Source: Bryobacteraceae bacterium
Lineage (GTDB): Bacteria; Acidobacteriota; Terriglobia; Bryobacterales; Bryobacteraceae
Assembly (NCBI GenBank): GCA_025056865.1
Contig: JANWVO010000021.1
Location: 1 to 52,297, forward strand
Direction: 5' to 3'
DNA: 52,297 nt
Position 1 is the stretch's first letter. The number at the start of each line of letters is the position of its first letter. Of the stretch, positions 1-7,923 are shown in pieces. Made by a program: the position numbers and the translations under genes. Under the pieces are notes generated by a model that worked only from the letters and a program-made list of their open reading frames with translations, was not told where the DNA came from and ran no database searches.

Positions 1-384
1 GCCGTAGGCAAGCATGGCCAGCAGAGGCGCGGCGGCCCATACGGTGCGCCCGACGAGGCGGCTGATCATGGAGAACCCGCCCCAGAAGAACAGCAACACT
101 GCCCCGGCGACGGAGGACTTCTCAGCCAGCGCTGGGCCGCCGGCGCGCCAGAAGCCTTCCAGCCACCAGTCAAACAGGACGTTGGAATACTGCGGAACGA
201 TCTCGAGACCGAGCGGCTCTCCGGACTTCACGAGCAGAACCAGCCAAGTGTTGTAGAGGTGGCTGGAGAGGTCGCCGGCCTGGATGCGCGGCTGGAGAAG
301 CGCCGGGAGCAGCAGCAGCGCTGAAGTGCCCAGGATGGCCGCGGCAGAGCGGCCCGGCGCAGGGCGGGACGATTCCAACCTCAC
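1..384 (-). CDS. Polytopic membrane protein, N-terminal part (cut by window edge)
   Basis: Reading leftward from a GTG at 384, the frame stays open to the window edge, so only the N-terminal 128 residues are seen. It opens with a short basic stretch and a hydrophobic segment, then a periplasmic-looking loop containing SHLYNTWL, EIVPQ and SNVLFDWWLE. The same landmarks occur in the same order in the complete gene at 894-2351, so the two are clear paralogues. The family is not one I can name; multi-span proteins of this build with an early acidic loop are often annotated as glycosyltransferase-like (GT39/GT87-type) or simply hypothetical. The GTG start is chosen by alignment with the paralogue and is uncertain, since the frame stays open further upstream. 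Confidence 0.6.
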   Translation of the reverse strand, partial: MRLESSRPAPGRSAAAILGTSALLLLPALLQPRIQAGDLSSHLYNTWLVLLVKSGEPLGLEIVPQYSNVLFDWWLEGFWRAGGPALAEKSSVAGAVLLFFWGGFSMISRLVGRTVWAAAPLLAMLAYG

Positions 385-893
385 AACCCTACAACGGCGG
401 CCTGAGGCTCTGACTTTAGCGAGGCGGCGCAAGTTGCCCTTCGGCCGTTTGCTTTGAATCCGAACAGTGCAACCGTTCTCCCAACTCCGGCCAGGAGTAT
501 GAGCCCTGGGGTGCCTGGCCACGGCTGGGATACGGATGAGCGCCATGCCGGCAATTGGAGTTGAAGAGTAGATGTCTGCACCTGACGTGGAGCGAAAGCG
601 CCCCCGATCAGCAGCAGTCGAGGCGGGAACTTGGAACCCCGATTGGAATCCGGTACGGCCGGGGTGCGCCGGAGACGCTCCGGGGAGGAGGCAACTGCCC
701 GACCTCAGGGAGACAACCTAGACCCGCCAACCATTGCGCACGTGTGATGCCAATCGTAAGTGACTCATTAGCAAAGGCGATCCCAACGCCGCCCCAGTTT
801 TTCTACTGAAATCTGGAGGGTGTCGTATGGAAGTTGGAAACTGCTCGTCTTCATCACATCCCTGCTGCCGAGGGCCATTGGAGCTCGCCCAGC
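385..893. other. Intergenic region, no gene recognised
   Basis: About 510 bases between the two paralogous membrane-protein genes. Short frames exist on both strands but none has a convincing ribosome site or recognisable protein. No tRNA, terminator hairpin with T-run or repeat was seen. Confidence 0.5.
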
Positions 894-2351
894 TCAGAAC
901 CAATCCGGCGGGATCCGGACGCCCTGCCGGGGGATTGTCTCTCCGGCTTTCAGCGGGCGAGCCTCGAGACGGAATGGTTCCGCGGAGACGAGGAAGATTC
1001 CGAACAGGGGAACGTCCCGCGGACGGACGACGAATCGACCCGCCTGGAGCCGGTCCACATCAAGGCTATCATCGAGGACGACGGGGCTGAGAGGTTTCGA
1101 CCGAACTCGGAACTGGCGGGAGGATGGGGCGTAGGAACCATAGCTGAAGCACCGGCCAATGCAGGCCTTGCTGACCATGTGATTGAGCGGGTTCAGGCTC
1201 AATGGCAGTCCGGAGACGGTGGAAACGACCCGGCTACCCGGAGGAACCTGTTGCGCGGCGCGGACGAACTCGTCCTGGGTTCGGATCCAAGCCCGGTAGT
1301 CGTGGGCCAGGAATCCGAAGTAAGCCACAGTCAGGAGGAAGAACGCGCCCCTGGCAGCACGATGTGCGCCGGGCGGTCCGGACGAAACCGACGCCTCCAG
1401 AAATACGGCCAGAAACATCGCAATGCGGATGCCAATGAAATGAAGCGGCCAGGCAGTGCCAGGCAGTTGGACGGATTGTGGCAGCAGGACGATGGCCGCT
1501 GCCACGGTGCAGGCCAGCCAGAAGGCGAGGTCCTGGCGGAGGTTCTCCCACCGGCCCAACGCCCGCCAGCCGAGCATCGCCAGCCAGATCATGGGAATGG
1601 CCAGAAGGAAGATACCGTATTTGGCTCCGAAAGGCCGGAATTGCAGCCCGAACAAAGCGACCGCAAGGCCATTCTGGATCTCCCACCGGCACGGCAACAA
1701 CCTTTGCAGGAGGAACGAGAAGCCAGCCAGACCCGCCACGGCAGCGGCGACCAGCAGCGGAAGCCGCTCCCGCGCGGTCTTTCGAAGGACCAAAAGGAAG
1801 GCGGCCAGCCCGGCAGCAGCGGCGGCGCCAAGCGGGTGGGCGAGTCCGGACAGGACGAGCGCGGCGCCCGCAGGCGCCCATCTGACCGGCTGTCTCCACA
1901 CGCACGCCAGAACCCAGAAGCCGAACCCGCAGGAGAGGTAGTAGTTGAAGAAGCCCATGTGGTAGGTCCAACCATAGGCCAGCATGGCCAGCACGGGCGC
2001 GGAGACCCAGGCAGGCCGCTGCTGGATGGCGCTGGCCAGCGCGAAGGCGCCCCAGAAAAACACGAGCACTGCCGCGGCGACAGCGCCTTTCTCCGCCAGG
2101 GCGGGGCCGCCGAGCCGCCACAGCGCTTCCAGCCACCAGTCGAACAGGACGTTCGACCATTGCGGGACGATCTCCACGCCCGGTGCGCGTCCCTCGCGGA
2201 CAAGCAACGCCAGCCAGGTGTTGTAAAGATGCGAGGGCAGATCGGCCGCCGGCACGTGCCTGGGCAGGAGCACGGGCAGCAGCAGGAGGGCCGAGGCGGC
2301 CGCGTAGGCGGCTGTCCGCGGCAGCTTCGGGAAGCCTCCAGATGGGGGCAT
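894..2351 (-). CDS. Polytopic inner-membrane protein of unknown function
   Basis: About 485 residues. Many hydrophobic segments are separated by short Arg-rich loops, giving roughly ten membrane spans, with a soluble C-terminal tail of about 130 residues. The first loop has the landmarks SHLYNTWLALL, EIVPQWSNVLFDWW and GGPALAEK shared with the truncated gene at the window start. The overall plan resembles multi-span glycosyltransferases, but I see no clear DxD catalytic motif in the first loop, so no enzyme is assigned. ATG 2351 is preferred over an upstream frame start at 2414 because it aligns with the paralogue start and leaves a 94-base divergent gap to the transporter at 2446. Confidence 0.7.
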   Translation of the reverse strand: MPPSGGFPKLPRTAAYAAASALLLLPVLLPRHVPAADLPSHLYNTWLALLVREGRAPGVEIVPQWSNVLFDWWLEALWRLGGPALAEKGAVAAAVLVFFWGAFALASAIQQRPAWVSAPVLAMLAYGWTYHMGFFNYYLSCGFGFWVLACVWRQPVRWAPAGAALVLSGLAHPLGAAAAAGLAAFLLVLRKTARERLPLLVAAAVAGLAGFSFLLQRLLPCRWEIQNGLAVALFGLQFRPFGAKYGIFLLAIPMIWLAMLGWRALGRWENLRQDLAFWLACTVAAAIVLLPQSVQLPGTAWPLHFIGIRIAMFLAVFLEASVSSGPPGAHRAARGAFFLLTVAYFGFLAHDYRAWIRTQDEFVRAAQQVPPGSRVVSTVSGLPLSLNPLNHMVSKACIGRCFSYGSYAPSSRQFRVRSKPLSPVVLDDSLDVDRLQAGRFVVRPRDVPLFGIFLVSAEPFRLEARPLKAGETIPRQGVRIPPDWF

Positions 2352-2445
2352 AGTGGCATTCTCGCATCGAACCGGGAGCGAAAGGAGAAGCAGGCCGTTT
2401 CCGGGGCTGTACAATACGGGGGATGCTACCCGGAGCGAAGAAAGG

Positions 2446-3624
2446 ATGAATGCAGCGGACGGTGCCGCGATGCAGGTGGCCCGGCGCGGCCTTTCCGCGC
2501 TGTTCTTCTCGGGCCTGTTGACCGCGCTTCTGGGCGCCGTGCTCCCCGTGTGGCGTTACCATCTCGAGCCGGACTACATTCAGATCGGCAATTATTTCCT
2601 GCTACAGAATCTGGGCATCCTCGCCGGGGCCGCATGGGGCGCGAAGCTGCTCGGCAGGAGAAGCATCGGGCACGTGCTCGCGCTGGGCTGCGGCATTGCG
2701 TGCGCCGCGCTGCTGGTGCTGGCGGCGTTCTGTCCGCCTGCCAGCGTCTGGGGCAGGCTCGCAGGGCTTCTGCTGACAGGAGCGGCTGCCGGCGTGATCA
2801 ATCAGGGAGGCATGCACGCGATCGCGCCCGCCTACGAACTGCACCGGACCGCGACGCTGAACCTGAGCGGGATTCTGTTCGGCGCCGGCTGCCTGGTTTG
2901 CGCCCTGTTTGTGTCCGGGACATTCTTCGTATACACGGCGCCGAGCCTGCTAGTGCTGCTGGCGGCGCTGCCGGGCCTGGCGGCAGGCGTGTACGCGCGG
3001 ATGCCTTCCGCCCCGGAAGTGCTGCTGCCGGAGCGCGGATGGCGGGAAGCGCTGGAAGAGTTCAAGACGCCCGCCGCGATCCTTTTCGCGGCGCTGCTTT
3101 TTTTTCAGTCCGGCAACGAGGGGGCGCTGGCCGGGTGGCTGGCCCTGTTCCTGACCCAGCGTCTGGGCACGAGCCCGGCGACGAGCCTCTCGCTTCTGGC
3201 GCTCTATTGGGCGGCGCTGCTGCTGGGCCGGGTGGCGGCGCAGTGGGCGCTGACGCGCATGCCGCACGGAAGGATGCTGGCCGGCGCGGTGGCAGCCCAG
3301 ATTTTCGGCTGCACGGCGCTGTTCTTCACCGATAACCTGTTCGGGGCGACAGTCGGCGTGCTGCTGGCCGGGGGCGGATTTTCGGTGATCCTGCCGCTGG
3401 TTCTGGAAAAAATCGGCGATCGTTTTCCCCGTTATCATCCGGCGTTGTTCAACGGCATTTTCTCGGTCGCGCTGACTGGAGGGCTGCTGGCGCCGGCCTC
3501 GCTCGGCTATCTGGCGCATTTCGCCGGCGTCGGGGTAGTGATGGGCCTGCCCGTGCTGGGGGCGATGATGGTGGTGCTGCTCTCGCTGGCGATCTGGCTG
3601 GAGGCGAAACTCAGCGCAGCCTGA
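2446..3624 (+). CDS. Major facilitator superfamily transporter
   Basis: A 392-residue protein with about twelve hydrophobic segments in two halves joined by a polar region around residue 190, the MFS plan. The first loop after TM2 carries the basic GRR patch of MFS motif A, and the family's small-residue-rich helices are evident. The substrate cannot be read from sequence; the layout is like that of the fucose/hexose-type permeases (FucP/Bypass of stop codon-like group). ATG 2446 follows a GAAAGG ribosome site; the in-frame ATG at 2353 would add 31 uncharacteristic residues antisense to the divergent gene. Its 3' end overlaps the convergent gene at 3611-4276 by 14 bases. Confidence 0.8.
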   Translation: MNAADGAAMQVARRGLSALFFSGLLTALLGAVLPVWRYHLEPDYIQIGNYFLLQNLGILAGAAWGAKLLGRRSIGHVLALGCGIACAALLVLAAFCPPASVWGRLAGLLLTGAAAGVINQGGMHAIAPAYELHRTATLNLSGILFGAGCLVCALFVSGTFFVYTAPSLLVLLAALPGLAAGVYARMPSAPEVLLPERGWREALEEFKTPAAILFAALLFFQSGNEGALAGWLALFLTQRLGTSPATSLSLLALYWAALLLGRVAAQWALTRMPHGRMLAGAVAAQIFGCTALFFTDNLFGATVGVLLAGGGFSVILPLVLEKIGDRFPRYHPALFNGIFSVALTGGLLAPASLGYLAHFAGVGVVMGLPVLGAMMVVLLSLAIWLEAKLSAA

Positions 3625-4276
3625 GCGTGGCCCTGCCGGCGGGGCCGTCGTAGATCAGTTCGATCTTCTTCAGCTTCGAGTGCTTGCCGCGCCAGTAGAA
3701 GTACACGAGGCCGGCCGCCCCGCCGCGTGGCGCCTCCACGCGGGAAAGCCCGAATCGCTCCGCCGCCTCCGCAGAGGCCACAAGCTCCTCGGCGGGCGAT
3801 GCCTGCCGCGTGCCGCTGGGGGAGGGGACCCGCGCTTCGGGATCCCCGGGAAACCGCTCCATAGGGCGGGGGCGTCCGAAGATCACCTGTCCGCCGCCCA
3901 CGCCTCCTCCGGCCACGACCTGCGGGCGCTGTTCGTATTGATCCGGATTGCGGATGGCGAGAGCGACCGTGCCCGGCGTGACCGGCAGGAGCTCAGGGCT
4001 GCGCCCGTTGAGCCGGAGGCGGAAGTGGGACGGGGCGAATTCCAATGGCGCTCCGGCGGGGAACAAAGCGGCTTCCACCACGAGGTAATCCTGCGTGAAA
4101 AAGCGCCCGGCCTGCGATTCGAAAGCCCGTCCATGGTATTCCGCGCCGAGGGATGCCGCGGCGAGCGCCGTGTGTTGCGGATAATCCTCCGCGCGGGCGC
4201 GCGGATCGAGGCCGCCCGCAAGAGCCTTGGAGGCAAGGAGGACCACAAGCAGCGGGAGCACGGCTTCAGGATACAC
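3611..4276 (-). CDS. Secreted or periplasmic protein of unknown function
   Basis: A 221-residue protein starting at a GTG. The first about 20 residues are a hydrophobic leader ending near ALAGG, consistent with a Sec signal peptide. The rest is soluble, with a Gly-rich patch (VVAGGGVGGGQVIFG) near residue 125 and a Lys/Arg-containing C-terminus. I do not recognise the family; similar short exported proteins with a beta-rich body are frequent in acidobacteria. The start lies only two bases from the start of the divergent PBP4-type gene, so each promoter must lie inside the other gene or one start is misplaced (a second GTG five codons in is possible). Confidence 0.6.
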   Translation of the reverse strand: MYPEAVLPLLVVLLASKALAGGLDPRARAEDYPQHTALAAASLGAEYHGRAFESQAGRFFTQDYLVVEAALFPAGAPLEFAPSHFRLRLNGRSPELLPVTPGTVALAIRNPDQYEQRPQVVAGGGVGGGQVIFGRPRPMERFPGDPEARVPSPSGTRQASPAEELVASAEAAERFGLSRVEAPRGGAAGLVYFYWRGKHSKLKKIELIYDGPAGRATLRLR

Positions 4277-4278
4277 TG

Positions 4279-5763
4279 ATGCGCATGAGGGGGCGAGCCT
4301 GGTTTGCGGCGGTGTGGGTGCTGGCGGCGGCGACAGCGGCGGGTCAGGGGCTGCGGGAACGGATCACCGCGCTGATGAACGAACCGGCGGGGCGGCGCGC
4401 CTCGTGGGGAATCCACGTTGTGCGGCTCGGCAGCGGCGAGATCCTTTATGCGCACAACGCGGCCGTACCCATGACGCCCGCATCGAACACAAAGCTCGTG
4501 AGCACAGCGCTGGCGCTGGTGCGGCTGGGGCCGGACTACCGCTTCGTCACGCGCGTGATGGCCGACACCGCGCCCGATGCGCAGGGGCGCGTCCGCGGCG
4601 CCCTGCGGCTGACGGGCGGCGGCGATCCGGCGCTTTCCGGACGTCCCGTGCCCTACGTCAAAGACGGCAGGGAGGGCGATCCCTTCGGGCCCCTCAAGGA
4701 ATTGGCTGATCAGGTGGCAGCGCGCGGCGTGAAGACGGTGGAGGGCGGCATTGTTGGCGACGCGACACGCTGGCCCTGGGCGCCATACCCCGCGGGCTGG
4801 GCCATCGGCGACATGGCGTGGGAGTACGGAGCGCCGGTGAGCGCGCTGACGGTGAACGACAACTCCGTGGGGTTGGTTGTCCGTCCCGGAAGGCGGGCAG
4901 GCGATCCTTCCCTGATCGAGTTCCGCCCTCCGGTGGAGTACTTCACCGTGATGAACCTGGCGAGGACGCTCGAAGGGGCGGAGCGGAGGATCATGGTGCA
5001 CCGCGCGCCGGGTTCCCGCGTGCTCGAGATCCGGGGAACGCTTCCGCCCGGAAGCGGCCCTGTCGTCCATACGCTGGCAGTGGATGACCCTCCCGCCTTC
5101 GCTGCCGAAGTGTTCGCCCTGCTGTTGCGGCAGCGGGGCATCGAGATCCGCGGGCGCGTCCGCGGCGAGGTGCGGATGGAAGGCTTGCCCTGGCAGGAGC
5201 CTCAGGGCGTAGAGCTGGCAAGGCGCGAGTCACCACCGCTGGCCGAACTGCTCCGCATCATCAACAAAGTGAGCCAGAACCTGCACGCAGAAATGGTGCT
5301 GCGGGAAACGGCGCACGTGATCCGGGGCGAGGGTTCGGCGCGCGCCGGAACCGAAGAGATGGCTGCGTTGCTGAAAGAGGCGGGCGCCGATGCGGCGGAG
5401 TTCGACCTGGAGGACGGCTCGGGACTATCGCGCCGCGGTCTGCTGTCCGCCCAGACGCTGACAGCGCTGCTGCGCTTCATGGATCAGACCGGCCGCGGAG
5501 AGCTTTTCCGGGCCCTTCTTCCCATAGCGGGAGAAGACGGTACGCTGGCCGGAAGGTTCCGGGGTATGGCGGAAGCGGCCCAGATCCGCGCCAAGACGGG
5601 AAGCCTCGCCCATGTGGCCGGGCTTTCGGGTTATGCCGGAGAAGATCCCCGTACAAGGGTGGCCTTCTCGATCCTCGTGAATGGGTTCACCGCGCCCGCG
5701 GGAGAAATCCGGGCGCTGGTTGATAAAATGGCAATAGCGATTCTGGAGGAAAGCAGGCGGTAA
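4279..5763 (+). CDS. dacB: D-alanyl-D-alanine carboxypeptidase/endopeptidase, PBP4 (S13) family
   Basis: A 494-residue periplasmic peptidoglycan hydrolase that trims pentapeptide stems and cuts cross-links. All three penicillin-interacting motifs are present: SNTK at residues 69-72 (nucleophile Ser, general-base Lys), SQN in the NKVSQN segment near residue 334, and KTG in RAKTGSLAHVAG near residue 442. A signal peptide covers roughly residues 1-22. Between SxxK and SxN lies the large insert typical of S13 enzymes. ATG 4279 has an AGGA site about eight bases upstream; ATG 4285 is an alternative. It is followed after three bases by the FmdB gene, suggesting one transcript. Confidence 0.92.
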   Translation: MRMRGRAWFAAVWVLAAATAAGQGLRERITALMNEPAGRRASWGIHVVRLGSGEILYAHNAAVPMTPASNTKLVSTALALVRLGPDYRFVTRVMADTAPDAQGRVRGALRLTGGGDPALSGRPVPYVKDGREGDPFGPLKELADQVAARGVKTVEGGIVGDATRWPWAPYPAGWAIGDMAWEYGAPVSALTVNDNSVGLVVRPGRRAGDPSLIEFRPPVEYFTVMNLARTLEGAERRIMVHRAPGSRVLEIRGTLPPGSGPVVHTLAVDDPPAFAAEVFALLLRQRGIEIRGRVRGEVRMEGLPWQEPQGVELARRESPPLAELLRIINKVSQNLHAEMVLRETAHVIRGEGSARAGTEEMAALLKEAGADAAEFDLEDGSGLSRRGLLSAQTLTALLRFMDQTGRGELFRALLPIAGEDGTLAGRFRGMAEAAQIRAKTGSLAHVAGLSGYAGEDPRTRVAFSILVNGFTAPAGEIRALVDKMAIAILEESRR

Positions 5764-5766
5764 ACC

Positions 5767-5994
5767 ATGCCGATTTTCGAGTACAGATGCGCGGGCTGCG
5801 GCCTGAAATTCGAAAAGCTGGTGCGCCGGCAGGACGAGGACGGACTGGCCTGCCCTTCGTGTGGGTCGGCGCAGCTCCAGAAGGAGCTGTCTGTCTTTGC
5901 GGCACATTCTTCGCAGGGCAAGGGCGGCAGTGAGATGCCCATGTGCCCGTCCGGCGGCGTCTGCCCGACGCCCGGAGCCTGCGGCCTCAATTAA
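5767..5994 (+). CDS. FmdB-family small zinc-ribbon protein
   Basis: A 75-residue protein with the FmdB signature: MPIFEYRC start, a first Cys pair at 8 and 11 (CAGC), and a second at CPSC about 25 residues later, which together would bind one zinc. The C-terminal third is low complexity and Cys/Gly-rich (CPSGGVCPTPGACG), a common tail in this family. FmdB proteins are putative regulatory proteins first seen in formamidase operons; their function remains unclear. The gene starts three bases after the PBP4-type gene and lies 64 bases before lexA. Confidence 0.88.
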   Translation: MPIFEYRCAGCGLKFEKLVRRQDEDGLACPSCGSAQLQKELSVFAAHSSQGKGGSEMPMCPSGGVCPTPGACGLN

Positions 5995-6023
5995 GAAATT
6001 TTCTTTCTCGTCTTAGAATCCGG

Positions 6024-6052
6024 TTGACTTTCGCTGAGTCTTCGCCAATAAT
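6024..6052 (+). promoter_or_regulatory. lexA promoter (sigma70-type)
   Basis: TTGACT at 6024-6029 and AATAAT at 6047-6052, separated by exactly 17 bases. The predicted start point, about seven bases after the -10 box, falls on or next to the A of the lexA ATG at 6059, which implies a leaderless or nearly leaderless message. No ribosome site is visible upstream of that ATG, which agrees. Confidence 0.6.
6026..6040. promoter_or_regulatory. Candidate LexA operator (inverted repeat in promoter spacer)
   Basis: An inverted repeat GACT-N7-AGTC lies inside the lexA promoter between the -35 and -10 boxes. LexA usually represses its own gene, and an operator there would block polymerase. The half-sites are only four bases long and do not match the E. 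coli CTG-N10-CAG or Gram-positive GAAC-N4-GTTC boxes, so this is tentative. Confidence 0.3.
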
Positions 6053-6058
6053 GTGGGC

Positions 6059-6721
6059 ATGGCACTCACGCCCCGGCAAAAAGAGGTCCTGGACTTCCTT
6101 GTGGACTACATCGGGCGGCACGGCTACAGTCCCAGCTTTGAAGAGATCGCGGCGGGGCTGAAGCTGTCCTCTTTGGCGACGGTTCACAAGCACATCTCGG
6201 CGCTCGAGCAGAAGGGCTACGTCCGGCGGCGTTTCAACGAGAGCCGCTCCATTGAGGTGTCGCGCAGCTACCTGGAGGCAGAACGCGAACGGCTCCAGGC
6301 GCGCCAGGGCGGGCAGCGGGAGGTGCCGCTGCTCGGACGGATTGCTGCGGGCATGCCGGTGGAGAGCGTTGCGACGCCGGAGAGCCTGAATCTGGGCGAG
6401 TTCGCGCAGTCGGAGGATATTTATGCGTTGCAGGTGAAAGGGGACTCGATGATCGAGGACCACATCTGTAGCGGCGACTACGTGCTGGTGGAGCGGGTGG
6501 CGGAGGTGCGCGACGGCGAGATTGTCGTCGCGCTTGTTGACGGAATGGAGACCACGCTGAAGCGGTTCTACCGGGAACCGGACGGCAGGATCCGGCTCCA
6601 GCCCGCCAACGCGGAGCTGGCATCGATTTATGTGGAGCCGGAGCGGCTCCAGATTCAGGGCCGGGTGCTGGCCGTGTTGCGGAAATTCCGCGGCCAGAGC
6701 ATGGCTCACCGGGCGGGATAA
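6059..6721 (+). CDS. lexA: LexA repressor, SOS response regulator
   Basis: A 220-residue protein with the LexA architecture. An N-terminal winged helix-turn-helix (residues 1-65; opening LTPRQKEVLDFLVDYI and a recognition helix around SSLATVHKHISALEQKG) binds DNA. A C-terminal S24 self-cleavage domain follows, with scissile Ala97-Gly98 in GRIAAGMP, nucleophile Ser130 in GDSMIED and general-base Lys168 in TTLKRFY. RecA filaments trigger cleavage and derepress SOS genes. ATG 6059 is preferred; a GTG at 6053 lies inside the end of the -10 box and could not be transcribed from that promoter. Nothing coding follows for about 660 bases. Confidence 0.95.
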   Translation: MALTPRQKEVLDFLVDYIGRHGYSPSFEEIAAGLKLSSLATVHKHISALEQKGYVRRRFNESRSIEVSRSYLEAERERLQARQGGQREVPLLGRIAAGMPVESVATPESLNLGEFAQSEDIYALQVKGDSMIEDHICSGDYVLVERVAEVRDGEIVVALVDGMETTLKRFYREPDGRIRLQPANAELASIYVEPERLQIQGRVLAVLRKFRGQSMAHRAG

Positions 6722-7385
6722 AAACCGCGGGACAGCAACGCGCCTGCGGTGGAGGAAAGGAGCGGAGCCGCGCCTGACGGCGGCCCCGCTTTCAGAACAA
6801 AACAGGCAGAACTGTTTTTGCCGGGCGGCGGCAAACCGGCCTGCCCCGCATCCGCCGTGGAAGTTGGCCGCATTTTCCGCGTTTTCGCAGTTTCGCCGGA
6901 ACAGGCCACTGGCCAAGGGGCTGCGCCGGGGTGAGGCGCGCCGTCATCCGGCCGGTTCCGGGTCCGCCATCCCCCGCCATGCCAATCCGGCGGGGAAGAT
7001 CAGGCCCCGCGGGGCCCGAGGCTCGGCCGATCATGGCAGGTGAGCAGACCGGAATGGTGTTCAGCCCGGGGGCCGGCCCTTTGACCCATGACGGGCGCGC
7101 CAGAGGCGGCTGCCGTCCTCCTTCTGGCGCGGACGCTGTCTACTTTTCCGCGCAGCCCTGGAGCGCGGGAAGCGGCTGACCACGCACCCGCCACGAGAGA
7201 GATGCCCATCGACGAGCCGGTATCCTCCGCAGAAGCGGCCCGTGGACCCGGCGCCAAAGCCCGCACGGCGGCTCCCTCGGGTGCCGGAGCGGGAGTCGAT
7301 CCGGCAATGGCCCGCGCCCATTTCCCCTGCATTGGGACGGTCCCGCGCCGGTTGACCGGATCCACGCCAGCCGGCTTGCCGGGCT
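6722..7385. other. Long intergenic region between lexA and the acetyltransferase gene
   Basis: About 660 bases without a supportable gene. Open frames on both strands are Pro/Arg/Ala-rich shadows without ribosome sites. One perfect 7-bp hairpin with a 5-base loop is present at 6817-6835 (TTTGCCG / CGGCAAA), but without a T-run, so it is not a clear terminator. A structured RNA is possible but I cannot identify one. Confidence 0.5.
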
Positions 7386-7871
7386 TCAGAGCTGTTTCCG
7401 CATCTCGACGCAGTTCAGCATGAGCGAGGGCACCAGACGGTAACGGATTAACGCGAGGTGCTGGTAGCCGTGGCGTGCGTAGAAGGATTCCGCATTCAGC
7501 GTCGAGCGGACCTTGAGCTCCTTAAGGCCGCATTCACGGGCGCGTGCTTCAAGGTGGCGGAGAATGGCGGACCCGATGCCGGCGCGCTCGGCGGCGGGAG
7601 ACACGTAGATGGCCTCGACCTCGCCCTCCTGTTCGTCGAGCCGGCCGAAGCCAAGAATGCGGCCTCCCCGCTCGGCGACCACGAAGTAGCGGTCGTGGAT
7701 GGCGTGGTAGGAGTCCGGCGAAAGGAGCCCTGCCCAGACCGTCACGTCTTCCTCGGGGTAGCTCCGGCGGCAGGTTTCGAGGATCGCCGAACGCTGGATT
7801 TCGTAGATCGCCTGGCGGTCTTCGAGAGTGGCCCTGCGGATAATGAGCTCGTCCGGAGTCGTCCCGCTCAT
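7386..7871 (-). CDS. GNAT-family N-acetyltransferase
   Basis: A 161-residue single-domain GNAT enzyme that would transfer an acetyl group from acetyl-CoA to an amine; the acceptor is unknown. Motif A is clear: VEAIYVSP strand, then RAGIGSAIL (the R/Q-x-x-G-x-G/A pyrophosphate loop) and the following helix LRHLEARARECG. The downstream motif ESFYARHGYQHLA matches the C-terminal 'yxxxGF' region of the family. ATG 7871 is chosen because it begins a normal GNAT N-terminus (DELIIRRATLEDRQAI) and avoids overlap with the divergent oxidoreductase gene 52 bases away. Confidence 0.85.
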   Translation of the reverse strand: MSGTTPDELIIRRATLEDRQAIYEIQRSAILETCRRSYPEEDVTVWAGLLSPDSYHAIHDRYFVVAERGGRILGFGRLDEQEGEVEAIYVSPAAERAGIGSAILRHLEARARECGLKELKVRSTLNAESFYARHGYQHLALIRYRLVPSLMLNCVEMRKQL

Positions 7872-7923
7872 GATTGTCCGAAGAAGAGCATACAATGGCA
7901 GAGGCATTGGAGGTTCAGTGGCA

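Noticed and set aside
834-3335. An 833-residue open frame on the + strand
   Set aside because: Antisense to the membrane protein and then overlaps the MFS gene in another frame.
6931-7179. Small open frame downstream of lexA
   Set aside because: Composition is unlike real genes here and there is no ribosome site.
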